Source: Murdochiella massiliensis
GTDB lineage: Bacteria; Bacillota; Clostridia; Tissierellales; Peptoniphilaceae
Length of the DNA: 64,000 nt
Assembly (NCBI RefSeq): GCF_900059565.1
Contig: NZ_FIZW01000002.1
Span: 1,116,001-1,180,000 of the forward strand
Direction of reading: 5' to 3'
Shown: positions 26,578 to 35,855 of the stretch, piece after piece
Layout: each line of letters starts with the position of its first letter
How positions within the stretch are numbered: position 1 is the first letter of the stretch
Translations under genes and position numbers: made by a program
Notes under the pieces: generated by a model
What the model saw: only the letters and a program-made list of their open reading frames with translations
Told to the model about the DNA's origin: nothing
Database searches by the model: none

Positions 26578-28632
26578 ATGCAAGAGAAAAAATATGAACG
26601 TTCGCTTGCAAAAGCCTTATTGTTAAGTGCCGGCGTTTTGGCGTTGCCCATAGGTATTGCTCATGCGGAAACGGCAGATCTTCCCGTTGTGCAATCCGAA
26701 GTGGATACGCAATACGATGTCGGCCGGTTCGTCGATGATGTCGTGGAAACGACACAAGACGCGTCCAGTGAAGAAGTGAAAGCTGCGCAAGGCAGCGAAA
26801 CGGAAATGGCGCATGAAAGCGCGTCGGAAACCGAACAGAAACAAAGCGAAGAAAAACCGGAGACGTCAGCGACGGAACAAGGCAAAGAGCAAGAATTAGC
26901 AGCAGCGGCGCAAGAAGCGTTGAAGCAAAAACAACCGCTGTTTGCCGAAGGCATTGGCGACGTCATCGAGATTGCCGAAGAAACACAACAAGAGAACGAA
27001 ACGGAAAAAGAGAATTCGGAACAAAACGCCGAGAAGCAAGAAAACGAATCCTCTGATGTCGCCGTGACCGCAAAATCAGCGGAACGCAAAGAGGCGGTCG
27101 GAACCAAATATATTTCGCGTATCGCCCCGCCGGACACCTGTCGTACAGCGCACCTGGTCGAAGGGCAGTTTTACGATGCGGACAACCAACCGATCCTTAA
27201 TCGCTGGGTTGAACATCAAAATCAATTTTATTTTGTCAACTCCAGAGGGTACTGCTATACCCGGCGCTTCATTTCCTTCGGAGGCAATTCGATTTACTAT
27301 CTGAACGGACAAGGCCAGCAAATGACGGGCGTGCTGACATTGGGTGAAAAGAAGTATTTGTTGGATGAGAAAACCGGCATTCTTCGTCGCGATAACGCAT
27401 GGGTCGATCAAATGGCCGGACGCTATTTCCCCAATGCGGACGGTGAGCTGTACTATAATCGCTTCATCTATTTCGGTGAGAGGGGCACCTATTTTATGGG
27501 CGAGGATGGTACAAAACGTACCGGAACGGTGCGCTTTCAGAACAAACTCTATCAGTTAAACAACGTCACCGGGAAGCTGGAGCAGGAGTATAAGCCCGGC
27601 TATCACATGATCAACGGGAAACGCTACTATGTCGATGAGCAAGGCAACATGAAAGAAGCGAAGGGAACCGCCGGTTGGGTAATTAAGGATGGAAAAAATT
27701 ATTATGTAAAGGCGGATGGGACGGTTTATCGTAATCGACAAATCAGTTTTGGAGATACTTATTACTATATGGATGAAAATGGGGCTAGCACCGACGGCAT
27801 TCATGAGGTGGACGGAAGATATTATTTCTATGACCCGGCCAACAACAATGTTCGCCGCCATACGAAAGGCATTCTCTCATGGAAGGGAAACCGCTATTAC
27901 ATCGGAACGCGCGGCTACATCGTCACGAACCAGCCGGTACAGGTCGGCGATGGACTCATGGAAGCCGACGATACCGGAAAGCTGGTTCCGACAAATCGTC
28001 TGTTAGTAATCGATCTTTCGACGCATCAAAAACCGAAGAACTTTGATTTCGATGCGTTTTCGCGAGGCATTTCCGGTGTCATTTTACGTGCGGGATATAC
28101 TGGACACGGTACGGGCGACTATTACGAAAAAGATGAAGAATTCGAAAGATTTTATAAAGAGTTTAACGCCCGCGGCATCCCCATCGGCGCCTATTGGTAC
28201 TCCTGTGCAAATGAAGTAAAAGAGGGTGTTGCGGAAGCGAAGTTCTTCCAGAAGTCCATCGCCGGCAAAAAATTCTCCCTTCCCGTTTATTGGGATACAG
28301 AGGATGAGTATCATCAGCGCAAGACCGATAAAAAGACATTGACCGATACGGCTCTGGCGTTTTTGGAGGAGATGGAAAAAGCCGGGTACTACACCGGAAT
28401 CTACGCTTCCTCTTCCTGGCTGCGCGATAAGCTGGAGATGTCCAGACTCAAGAAATACGATGTGTGGGTAGCGCATTACGGCGTCAACACCCCGTCGTAT
28501 ACCGGTGATTACGGAATGTGGCAGTTTACCTCCACATACGAAAAAGACGGCTTCCCCTATGGTGTGGATGCCAACTGGATGTTGGCGGATTATCCGTCAA
28601 TCATTCGCAACGCGAAAAAGAACGGCTTTTAA
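26578..28632 (+). CDS. Secreted GH25 muramidase with wall-binding repeats
   Basis: A 684-aa exported lysozyme-type enzyme that should cleave the MurNAc-GlcNAc bond of peptidoglycan. ATG 26578 lies behind GGGGAG; the signal peptide ends near GIAHAE. Residues about 30-180 are a low-complexity Glu/Gln/Ala/Ser stalk. Residues about 190-470 hold wall-binding repeats of the neighbouring type (YFPNADG, YYNRFIYFG, TYFMGEDG). The GH25 domain (about 475-680) has VIDLSTHQ with the first acidic residue, and PVYWDTEDE with the catalytic Asp/Glu pair. It closes the wall-protein triad and is followed by a terminator. Confidence 0.92.
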   Translation: MQEKKYERSLAKALLLSAGVLALPIGIAHAETADLPVVQSEVDTQYDVGRFVDDVVETTQDASSEEVKAAQGSETEMAHESASETEQKQSEEKPETSATEQGKEQELAAAAQEALKQKQPLFAEGIGDVIEIAEETQQENETEKENSEQNAEKQENESSDVAVTAKSAERKEAVGTKYISRIAPPDTCRTAHLVEGQFYDADNQPILNRWVEHQNQFYFVNSRGYCYTRRFISFGGNSIYYLNGQGQQMTGVLTLGEKKYLLDEKTGILRRDNAWVDQMAGRYFPNADGELYYNRFIYFGERGTYFMGEDGTKRTGTVRFQNKLYQLNNVTGKLEQEYKPGYHMINGKRYYVDEQGNMKEAKGTAGWVIKDGKNYYVKADGTVYRNRQISFGDTYYYMDENGASTDGIHEVDGRYYFYDPANNNVRRHTKGILSWKGNRYYIGTRGYIVTNQPVQVGDGLMEADDTGKLVPTNRLLVIDLSTHQKPKNFDFDAFSRGISGVILRAGYTGHGTGDYYEKDEEFERFYKEFNARGIPIGAYWYSCANEVKEGVAEAKFFQKSIAGKKFSLPVYWDTEDEYHQRKTDKKTLTDTALAFLEEMEKAGYYTGIYASSSWLRDKLEMSRLKKYDVWVAHYGVNTPSYTGDYGMWQFTSTYEKDGFPYGVDANWMLADYPSIIRNAKKNGF

Positions 28633-28709
28633 GGCTGTAAGGAACGGCGTTTAACCGCGTATGGAACAGATTTTAACGGTATCAGACAAAGAAAATCGTC
28701 ATAACGTGA

Positions 28710-28750
28710 GGAAAAGGGCGAAGGCACACGGCCATTCGCCCTTTTCCTAT
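28710..28750 (+). terminator. Hairpin terminator after the muramidase gene
   Basis: GGAAAAGGGCGAA (28710-28722) pairs perfectly with TTCGCCCTTTTCC (28735-28747). The second arm itself supplies the T-run. Confidence 0.75.
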
Positions 28751-28778
28751 GTTAGAATAGGGCGCTATGTTAGAATAG
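28747..28778. repeat. 18-bp direct repeat upstream of the glycan cluster
   Basis: CTATGTTAGAATAG occurs at 28747 and again at 28765. Each copy contains a TAGAAT -10-like hexamer; a TATAAA at 28806-28811 lies closer to the first gene. Which one is the cluster promoter cannot be told. Confidence 0.5.
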
Positions 28779-28874
28779 AGCACAAAGAGAATAGCGCGCA
28801 AAAGGTATAAAATAAAGCGCATAGAGCAAGGAAAACATCGAGTGGAAGGAATAGAAAAAGGAGATAGAGCGACT

Positions 28875-30194
28875 ATGGGATTAAAACAGGAATTGCTTAA
28901 AAAAATTGAAACGCGATCCATTCGCGTCGGCGTGGTGGGGTTAGGGTATGTCGGTCTACCGCTGGCGGTGGAAAAAGCGCGCGCCGGATTTGAAACCATC
29001 GGCTTTGATGTGCAGGATGAAAAAGTTAACATGGTCAATGCCGGCCATAACTATATCGGCGACATCGTTGACGATGACCTAAAGGCACTGGTCGAAGCAA
29101 AGATGCTTCGTGCGACGACCGATTTCAGTTTTATCCAAGAGGTGGACTTTATCGCAATTTGTGTACCGACGCCGTTGGATGCGCATCAGCAGCCGGATAT
29201 CAGCTACGTACAGACGTCCGCCGAAAACATTGCAAAACATCTAAAGGCGGGCACCATGGTAGTTTTGGAATCCACCACGTATCCGGGAACGACGGAAGAG
29301 CTGGTGAAGCCGATTTTGGAAAACGGCTCCGGTCTTCGCTGCGGGGAGGACTTCTATTTAGGCTTTTCCCCTGAACGTGTCGATCCGGGCAACAAACAGT
29401 TTAAGACGAAGAACACCCCTAAAGTCGTAGGCGCCATCGGCAAAGATGCAACCGAGGTCGTCGCCAAAATGTATTCTGCCGTATTGGAAGGGGAAGTCTA
29501 TCCCGTTTCGTCGCCGGCCGTTGCCGAGATGGAAAAGATTTTGGAAAACACCTATCGTAACGTCAACATCGGGCTGGTGAACGAACTGGCTATTCTTTGC
29601 CATCGCATGGGCATCTCCATTTGGGAAGTGATTGACGCAGCCAAGACGAAGCCGTACGGTTTCCAGGCATTTTATCCCGGCCCGGGCCTCGGCGGTCATT
29701 GCATTCCGCTGGATCCCTACTATCTTTCCTGGAAAGCGCGTGAATATGGCTTCCATACGTCCATGATTGAATCCTCCATGATGGTGAACGACAAGATGCC
29801 GGAATATACGGTGGATCGGGCAGCCCAAATGCTCAACCGTCATAAAAAGCCGCTCAATGGCTCCAAAGTGCTGGTTTTGGGCATTGCCTATAAAAATGAT
29901 ATTGATGACTATCGTGAAAGCCCGGCCATTCGCGTGTTGGATATTCTTAAGGAGCGCGGTGCGGATGTACAATTCTTTGATCCCTACATCCCGTCCTTCC
30001 GTCATCAGGGAAAAACCTACACCGGCATGACGTCCTTGACGGAAAAGAATGTGGCGGATGCGGATCTGGTGCTCATCACCACCGCGCATCAAGCGTATGA
30101 TTACCCGATGATTCTCCGCCAGGCCAAAGCCATTTTCGATTCGCGTAACGCCATCCCCAACGCGGAAGACTACGAGAATGTAGAAACACTGTAA
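28875..30194 (+). CDS. Nucleotide-sugar 6-dehydrogenase (WbpA-like, UDP-GlcNAc type)
   Basis: A 439-aa NAD-dependent dehydrogenase that oxidises the C6 of a UDP-sugar to a uronic acid in two steps. It has the Rossmann motif GLGYVGLPLA near 22, SPERVDPGN, and the catalytic Cys276 in GGHCIPLDPYY. The sequence resembles UDP-GlcNAc/UDP-ManNAc 6-dehydrogenases rather than UDP-glucose dehydrogenases. Together with WbpB-, WbpD- and WbpE-like genes downstream this points to UDP-GlcNAc 6-dehydrogenase as the first step to a diacetamido-uronic acid. I prefer ATG 28875 (AAGGAG 12-17 nt upstream) over GTG 28842. It is the first gene of the glycan cluster. Confidence 0.88.
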   Translation: MGLKQELLKKIETRSIRVGVVGLGYVGLPLAVEKARAGFETIGFDVQDEKVNMVNAGHNYIGDIVDDDLKALVEAKMLRATTDFSFIQEVDFIAICVPTPLDAHQQPDISYVQTSAENIAKHLKAGTMVVLESTTYPGTTEELVKPILENGSGLRCGEDFYLGFSPERVDPGNKQFKTKNTPKVVGAIGKDATEVVAKMYSAVLEGEVYPVSSPAVAEMEKILENTYRNVNIGLVNELAILCHRMGISIWEVIDAAKTKPYGFQAFYPGPGLGGHCIPLDPYYLSWKAREYGFHTSMIESSMMVNDKMPEYTVDRAAQMLNRHKKPLNGSKVLVLGIAYKNDIDDYRESPAIRVLDILKERGADVQFFDPYIPSFRHQGKTYTGMTSLTEKNVADADLVLITTAHQAYDYPMILRQAKAIFDSRNAIPNAEDYENVETL

Positions 30195-30207
30195 GGCAAG
30201 GATACGA

Positions 30208-31476
30208 ATGCGCATCTGGATTGTGAATAATTACGCTATTCCGCCACGATTCGGTGGTTTAGTGCGGCATTTCTATTTTTCCAAATATCTGCGTGCCATG
30301 GGGCATGATGTGCGCATTCTGACCGGTAGTCAAGTGCACAACACGACCTATAATTTCGTCGAGCCCGGACAACTCCTCAACGAGGTGACGTTTGACGGCG
30401 TGCCCTACACCTACGTGCGAACCATGGGGTACACGAAAAACAATTGGCGTCGCGTGGTGAACATGGTACAATTTTCGCTCCGCTGCAAAAAAGCGATGCG
30501 AAAATTGTTGGCGGAAGGGGAACGCCCGGATATTATCTATGCGTCTTCTCCTGTACCGTTCTCTTCAAAAAGCGCGATGTCGTTTGCCAAACGCCACGAC
30601 ATCCCCTTTGTATTTGAAGTGCGTGACCTTTGGCCGCAATCGCTCGTTGAGTATGGCAATTTGAATAAGAAGCCCCATTTGAAGCCGATGGTTGCGCCGC
30701 TTTATGCATTGGAGCATTCGCTTTACCGTGGGGCGGATCGCTTGCTCTTTACCATGAGTGGCGGGCCGGATTATTTGCGGGATCGCGGATGGAACGATGT
30801 CGACGTGACCAAATGCTTTCAAGTCAACAACGGCGTGGACTTAGCGGAATTTCGTCGCAATCAGGAGCAAGTCCGTTATGCCGATCCCGATTTGGAAGAT
30901 CCGTCCACCTTTAAGGTGGTGTACATGGGCTCTATTCGCATGACCTATGGTCTGGATGTGATGTTGGATGTGGCGAAACGCTGTCAAACCGAGCTGCCGC
31001 ACGTGCGCTTTCTGTTCTATGGCGGCGGTACCGAATTGCCGCATCTTAATGAGCGAATTGAAGAGGAACACATCACCAATGCGCGGTTCAAAGGCCGAGT
31101 AAAAAAAGAAGAGATTCCGAGTATTTTGCTGCGAGCGGACGTGACGCTTGCCCATAATCGCGCAACCGCCATCACGCGCTATGGAACAAGCAACAATAAA
31201 CTTTTTGAATACCTTGCGGCCGGTGCGCCCATTCTTTCCACGGTAAAGACCCATGGTTCTCTTATTGTTGAATGGAAGTTGGGCGTGGAAACGGAAAACC
31301 AAGATGTGGAAACCATCGTTTCCGCATTGGCGAAACTGACACGGCTAACACCGGAAGAACGAGAGACGATTCGACAGCGTGAGCAGGCTCTCGTGCAGGA
31401 GTACGATTATCGCGCCCTGTCGTTAAAAATGGAACGTATTTTTACCTCTCTGCTCGAAGAGAAAGGCGACCGTTGA
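30208..31476 (+). CDS. Family 4 glycosyltransferase (WbuB-like)
   Basis: A 422-aa GT-B-fold glycosyltransferase that would add a sugar to the lipid-linked glycan on the cytosolic face. The N-terminal IVNNYAIPPRFGGLVRH is typical of WbuB-type enzymes, as are FEVRDLWPQS near residue 135 and the C-terminal nucleotide-sugar site (FEYLAAGAPILS near 333). It starts 13 nt after the dehydrogenase gene with CAAGGA upstream. It is the only clear glycosyltransferase of the cluster apart from the initiating one. Donor and acceptor are not known. Confidence 0.86.
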   Translation: MRIWIVNNYAIPPRFGGLVRHFYFSKYLRAMGHDVRILTGSQVHNTTYNFVEPGQLLNEVTFDGVPYTYVRTMGYTKNNWRRVVNMVQFSLRCKKAMRKLLAEGERPDIIYASSPVPFSSKSAMSFAKRHDIPFVFEVRDLWPQSLVEYGNLNKKPHLKPMVAPLYALEHSLYRGADRLLFTMSGGPDYLRDRGWNDVDVTKCFQVNNGVDLAEFRRNQEQVRYADPDLEDPSTFKVVYMGSIRMTYGLDVMLDVAKRCQTELPHVRFLFYGGGTELPHLNERIEEEHITNARFKGRVKKEEIPSILLRADVTLAHNRATAITRYGTSNNKLFEYLAAGAPILSTVKTHGSLIVEWKLGVETENQDVETIVSALAKLTRLTPEERETIRQREQALVQEYDYRALSLKMERIFTSLLEEKGDR

Positions 31477-31541
31477 AGGAAACCGTATAAGGCAAGTTGG
31501 ACGACACGCTCAAGTCGGGAAAAAGCGGCGAAGGAGACGGT

Positions 31542-32840
31542 GTGAACATAAAGAAAAACATGAAAAAATTAGTGGAGACGGGCTTTGTGCATATCTTCTC
31601 CTCGCAAGTCCTCAACAAGGTGATATCCTCTTGCAGCGGCTTGTTGGTGGTCAATTTCCTGACCAAAAACGATTACGGGGTCTACAGTTATGCGATGAAC
31701 ATCCTCTCCACCTTTCTTCTGTTCAGCGGATTGGGGTTGAACTCGGCCATTCTTCAACTCGGCAGCGAAGAAATGCAAGATCCCCTGCGTCAGGATGCAT
31801 TTGCCCGTTATGGCTACCGCCTGGGGATGCGATGGAATGTGCTTCTCTCGCTGAGCATCGTTCTGTTTTGCGCCCTCTTCACCTTTCCTATTGAGCAATC
31901 GCGCGCCGTACTCCTTTGGATGGCGGGCATGCCGCTTCTGTATTTTACGGTGGATGTGTTCCAGAGCTATTTTCGCATTCAATTGATGAATAAGGCATTT
32001 TCCTATCTCAGCACCGGCATAGCGATCTCCGGAGCGATATTTTTAATTATCGGCGCCTATTTCAACAGCCTGAAGCTCATTGTGGCGTTGCGTTATCTCG
32101 CGTATTTCGCCGTGATTTTTCTTTTTGCCCGTCGCGCGAAGCCTCGCTTTTTGCCGCTGCCGCGGCAGACAGAGCAGACGAGTCTTGCTCCTCTTACCTC
32201 GAAGGATAAAAAGAGCCTTCTCTCCGTCGGCCTGGTCAGTCTCTTTAACAACAGCATTTCCAGCCTCCTTTTTCTGATTGATGGCTGGCTCATCGGATCC
32301 ATTCTTACCAGTGCGGTCATTCTGGCGGAATACCATACGGCAACGCTCATTCCGATGGCCATGCTTTTTGTACCTTCGGCGGTGGTGACCTACGTGTATC
32401 CCTACATTGCTTCTCACCACGAAGACCGTGATTGGCTTCGTGTCAACCTGAAAAAACTCTATCTTATTATGGGCGCCCTGAATGCCGTAATCAGTGTTTT
32501 GCTTTTTGTCACGGCACCGCTCATCTTTCGTCTGCTTTTTCCGCATTATCTGCATGCTGTGCCGATTTTCCGGGTGCTGGCCGTCGGCTATTTCTTTGCC
32601 GGAACCTTTCGGATGCTTTCCGGAAACATCCTCGTGATGTTGCATCGCCTGCGGGTCAACAGCGTCGTGGCTATCATTTCCGGTGTCATGAATGTCATTT
32701 TGGACGCCTGGTGGATTACGAAATTCGGCTCGATCGGCGCGGCGTATGCCACCACGGCCATCTTCATTCTTTCCGGGTTGCTCAGTACGGGCTATATCGT
32801 CTATTACATGCGACACCATGAATGGGCAAGTGCGGTATAA
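31542..32840 (+). CDS. Polysaccharide flippase (Wzx/MATE-like)
   Basis: A 432-aa protein with about twelve membrane segments, of the oligosaccharide flippase family, which moves undecaprenyl-linked glycans across the membrane. The start is GTG 31542 with AAGGAG 5 nt upstream; a TTG 15 codons earlier lacks a ribosome site. Family features are the long first amphipathic stretch (NIKKNMKKLVETG), FLTKNDYGVYSYAMN near 36, and the C-terminal GSIGAAYATT loop. It lies between the glycosyltransferase and the WbpB-like gene. Confidence 0.87.
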   Translation: MNIKKNMKKLVETGFVHIFSSQVLNKVISSCSGLLVVNFLTKNDYGVYSYAMNILSTFLLFSGLGLNSAILQLGSEEMQDPLRQDAFARYGYRLGMRWNVLLSLSIVLFCALFTFPIEQSRAVLLWMAGMPLLYFTVDVFQSYFRIQLMNKAFSYLSTGIAISGAIFLIIGAYFNSLKLIVALRYLAYFAVIFLFARRAKPRFLPLPRQTEQTSLAPLTSKDKKSLLSVGLVSLFNNSISSLLFLIDGWLIGSILTSAVILAEYHTATLIPMAMLFVPSAVVTYVYPYIASHHEDRDWLRVNLKKLYLIMGALNAVISVLLFVTAPLIFRLLFPHYLHAVPIFRVLAVGYFFAGTFRMLSGNILVMLHRLRVNSVVAIISGVMNVILDAWWITKFGSIGAAYATTAIFILSGLLSTGYIVYYMRHHEWASAV

Positions 32841-32872
32841 TGAATTCGTGTATGAAACAGAAAGGAACAATC

Positions 32873-33997
32873 ATGAATTACGCGTTAATCGGTTGCGGAC
32901 GCATTGCGATCAATCATGTCTATGCGGCAAAAAATAATCACCTGAACTTCGTCGCTCTCTGTGATGTGCGTCCGGAAAAAATGGATGCGCTCTTAACACG
33001 TGGAGAACTTGATCCTTCCACGGTGGCACACTATACAAACTATAAAAAAATGCTGGATGAACATCCGGAAATCGAGCTGGTTTCTATTGCGACCGAAAGC
33101 GGCTATCATGCGGAAATTGCGCTGGAGTGCATTCGTCGCGGCATTCACGTCATTATTGAAAAGCCCATGGCTATGTCGCTTGCCGACGCAGATCGCATCA
33201 TCGCCCTGGCGGAAGAAAAGCATGTCAAAGTCTCGGCGTGCCATCAGAACCGGTTTAACGTGGCCATTCAACACGTGCGTGACGCCGTGGATGAGGGACG
33301 TTTCGGACGCCTTTCCCACGGCACCATCCATGTGCGCTGGAACCGTAACCGTGACTATTACGAGCAGGCTCCCTGGCGTGGAACATGGGAAGAAGATGGC
33401 GGTGCGCTGATGAACCAGTGCATTCACGGCATCGATCTATTACGTTGGATGTTGGGCGATGAGATTGTGGAAGTCGTCGGCCGCACCCGTCAGCAATTTC
33501 ACGACTATCTCGAGGCCGAGGATTTAGGCACGGCCATTGTTTCCTTCAAAAACGGTGCTATCGGTATTATTGAAGGTACGACGAACGTCTATCCGAAAAA
33601 TTTAGAGGAATCTCTCTTTTTATTCGGCGAAACGGGAACCGTCAAGGTGGGCGGAAAATCCACCACCGATATTGAGGTTTGGGATTTTGCTGACCATCGT
33701 CCGGAGGATGACGGTCTGGTCGGAATGAAGGAAGCAACGTCCAATATTTACGGTAACGGACACACCATGCTGTTCCGCGATGTCATCGAAGCCATTCGGG
33801 ACGATCGCGCACCGTATGTGGACGCCCATGCCGGTCGTCGAGCTTTGGAATTGGTTTTGGCTATTTATAAGAGTCAAAAAACGGGAGAAGCGGTCAAGTT
33901 GCCGCTGACGGATTTTGCCTCGACCGACATGACCGGCATTTTCGGTGAAGGATCGTTGGAGTATGATCCGCATGCGCCAATTGTCGAAGCGGACTGA
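32873..33997 (+). CDS. Gfo/Idh/MocA oxidoreductase (WbpB-like)
   Basis: A 374-aa NAD-dependent oxidoreductase. In the WbpB group it oxidises C3 of UDP-GlcNAc uronic acid to the 3-keto form used by the WbpE aminotransferase. It shows ALIGCGRIAINH at the N terminus (Rossmann site), the signature IIEKPMAMSL near 98, and HQNRFN near 125. The start is ATG 32873 behind GAAAGG; an in-frame ATG at 32822 overlaps the flippase gene and lacks a ribosome site. Substrate assignment rests on the neighbours. Confidence 0.87.
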   Translation: MNYALIGCGRIAINHVYAAKNNHLNFVALCDVRPEKMDALLTRGELDPSTVAHYTNYKKMLDEHPEIELVSIATESGYHAEIALECIRRGIHVIIEKPMAMSLADADRIIALAEEKHVKVSACHQNRFNVAIQHVRDAVDEGRFGRLSHGTIHVRWNRNRDYYEQAPWRGTWEEDGGALMNQCIHGIDLLRWMLGDEIVEVVGRTRQQFHDYLEAEDLGTAIVSFKNGAIGIIEGTTNVYPKNLEESLFLFGETGTVKVGGKSTTDIEVWDFADHRPEDDGLVGMKEATSNIYGNGHTMLFRDVIEAIRDDRAPYVDAHAGRRALELVLAIYKSQKTGEAVKLPLTDFASTDMTGIFGEGSLEYDPHAPIVEAD

Positions 33998-34101
33998 GAC
34001 CAATCGAACGAAACGAAGCGAACGAATGAAGCGTGAATGCGTAATCCGATGTACATGAAAGGAAAGCGCGGAGGTTGAACGAAGGACGGAAAGGAGGACC
34101 C

Positions 34102-34692
34102 ATGCCCGACTATTTTGTTCATGAATCGAGCTATGTGGACGAGGATGTAGAAATTGGCGAAAATACGAAAATTTGGCATTTTTGCCATATTCAGTCCGGT
34201 GCGCGCATCGGAAAAGGCTGCAGCTTTGGTCAAAACGTCAATGTCGGCAATCGCGTCATCATCGGCAACGGTGTGAGAGTGCAAAACAATGTCTCGTTGT
34301 ATGAAGGACTTCGTCTGGATGATGATGTGTTTTGCGGCCCTTCCTGCGTCTTTACCAATGATTTGAATCCGCGGGCGGCATATCCGAAGGGAAGCGCCGG
34401 CTATCATCCGACGCATTTGGAAAAAGGGGTTACGCTGGGCGCGAATTGCACGGTGGTTTGCGGCCATACGCTGCACACCCAGGCCATGGTTGCTGCGGGT
34501 GCAGTGGTTACCAAAGACGTCCCTGCCCACGCATTAGTCGCCGGCGTACCGGCAAAACGCATCGGTTGGGCATGCACCTGCGGTCATATTTTTTACGATA
34601 ACGAGTTGGATGCGCAAGGCGCCTATCGCTGTCCGGAATGCGGAAGACTTTTGGAACAGGATGGCGAGGGCTTAAAAGAAACGCAAGCATGA
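34102..34692 (+). CDS. UDP-sugar N-acetyltransferase (WbpD-like) with a zinc-ribbon tail
   Basis: A 196-aa left-handed beta-helix acetyltransferase. In the WbpD group it acetylates the 3-amino group of UDP-GlcNAc(3NH2)A using acetyl-CoA. The hexapeptide repeats run from about residue 12 to 155 (IGENTKIWHFCHIQ, IGKGCSFGQNVNVG, VTLGANCTVVCGH). Beyond the usual end there is a small C-terminal zinc ribbon with CTCG and CPEC pairs (about 160-185). ATG 34102 follows AAGGAGG. It is 9 nt upstream of the aminotransferase. Confidence 0.87.
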   Translation: MPDYFVHESSYVDEDVEIGENTKIWHFCHIQSGARIGKGCSFGQNVNVGNRVIIGNGVRVQNNVSLYEGLRLDDDVFCGPSCVFTNDLNPRAAYPKGSAGYHPTHLEKGVTLGANCTVVCGHTLHTQAMVAAGAVVTKDVPAHALVAGVPAKRIGWACTCGHIFYDNELDAQGAYRCPECGRLLEQDGEGLKETQA

Positions 34693-34701
34693 GGAGGATC
34701 C

Positions 34702-35835
34702 ATGCAGTTTATTGATTTGGGGCGGCAATATGAAGCCGCAAAAGAACGTATTGATCAGGCGATCCGTGATGTGGTGGACGGCCGCCATTTCATTATGGGA
34801 CCACAGGTGGAAGAACTGGAAAAACGGCTTGCCGACTATGTCGGACGCAAGTATTGTCTGACCTGTTCGAGCGGAACCAGTGCGCTTTTTCTGCCGCTTA
34901 TGGCCTATGACGTAAAGCCGGAAGACGCGGTGTTTGTGTCGAGCTTTACCTATTTTGCTTCGGCGGAAACGATTCGTCTGGCCGGTGCTGTGCCGGTGTT
35001 CATTGACTCGGATGAGACCTATTTAATGGATCCGGATAAGCTGGAAGAGGCCATCGAGAAGACGCTTGCCGAAGGAAAATTACGTCCTCGCGGCATTATG
35101 ACTGTGGATCTTTTCGGCTTGCCCTGCGATTATGATCGTATTGAGGCCATTGCGAAAAAGTATGACCTGTTTCTGTTGACCGATGATGCCCAGGCGTTCG
35201 GCGGCACCTATCGTGGCAAGCAGAGCTGCGCCTTTGGGGATGTCTCCGCGACGTCCTTTTTCCCGGCTAAACCGCTGGGATGCTACGGTGACGGTGGAGC
35301 AATTTTTACCGATGATGAGGAACTGTATACGCTGATGCATTCCCTGCGCGTACATGGCCACGGAGAATCCAAGTACGATAATGTTCGCATCGGAATCAAT
35401 GCGCGTCTTGACACCATTCAGGCCGCCATTTTGTTGGTAAAACTGGATCTGCTGGACGAAGAAATCAAAAAGAAGAACGCCTTGCGCGAACGCTACGATG
35501 CGGCATTGAAGGGCACGTTTGCTACGCCCATTATTCCCGAGGGACGCACGACGTCGCTTGCCCAGTATACGATTCTGACGAAGAGTCCGGAAGAACGTGC
35601 TTATTTGCTCGAAAAAATGCCGAAAGAGGGCGTGCCCGTCATGGTGTATTACCAGATTCCCATGCATGAACAGCGTGCCTTTACCGACTTGGCGTATGCG
35701 CCGGAAGATTTGCCCGTATGCCATGATCATAGTCAACGCGTTTTAAGCCTTCCCATGCATGCCTACATGACGGAAGAAGAATTTGAGAAAATCACGTCCA
35801 CGTTGCTTCGCCTGACGAAGCAAGCGCGCGCCTGA
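34702..35835 (+). CDS. DegT/DnrJ/EryC1 sugar aminotransferase (WbpE-like)
   Basis: A 377-aa PLP-dependent aminotransferase that would put an amino group on C3 of the 3-keto uronic acid made by the WbpB-like enzyme, with glutamate as usual donor. The N-terminal FIDLGRQYEAAKERID is typical of this subgroup. The PLP-lysine lies in SFFPAKPLGCYGDGG near residue 192, and the Asp that holds the pyridine N in LLTDDAQAFGG near 162. GAGGATCC precedes the ATG. It is tightly linked to the acetyltransferase gene. Confidence 0.9.
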   Translation: MQFIDLGRQYEAAKERIDQAIRDVVDGRHFIMGPQVEELEKRLADYVGRKYCLTCSSGTSALFLPLMAYDVKPEDAVFVSSFTYFASAETIRLAGAVPVFIDSDETYLMDPDKLEEAIEKTLAEGKLRPRGIMTVDLFGLPCDYDRIEAIAKKYDLFLLTDDAQAFGGTYRGKQSCAFGDVSATSFFPAKPLGCYGDGGAIFTDDEELYTLMHSLRVHGHGESKYDNVRIGINARLDTIQAAILLVKLDLLDEEIKKKNALRERYDAALKGTFATPIIPEGRTTSLAQYTILTKSPEERAYLLEKMPKEGVPVMVYYQIPMHEQRAFTDLAYAPEDLPVCHDHSQRVLSLPMHAYMTEEEFEKITSTLLRLTKQARA

Positions 35836-35855
35836 CGCGTGAACAAGGAGAACGC

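Noticed and set aside
32043..32870. 275-aa minus-strand frame
   Set aside because: Antisense to the flippase gene; strongly charged nonsense-like composition and no ribosome site.
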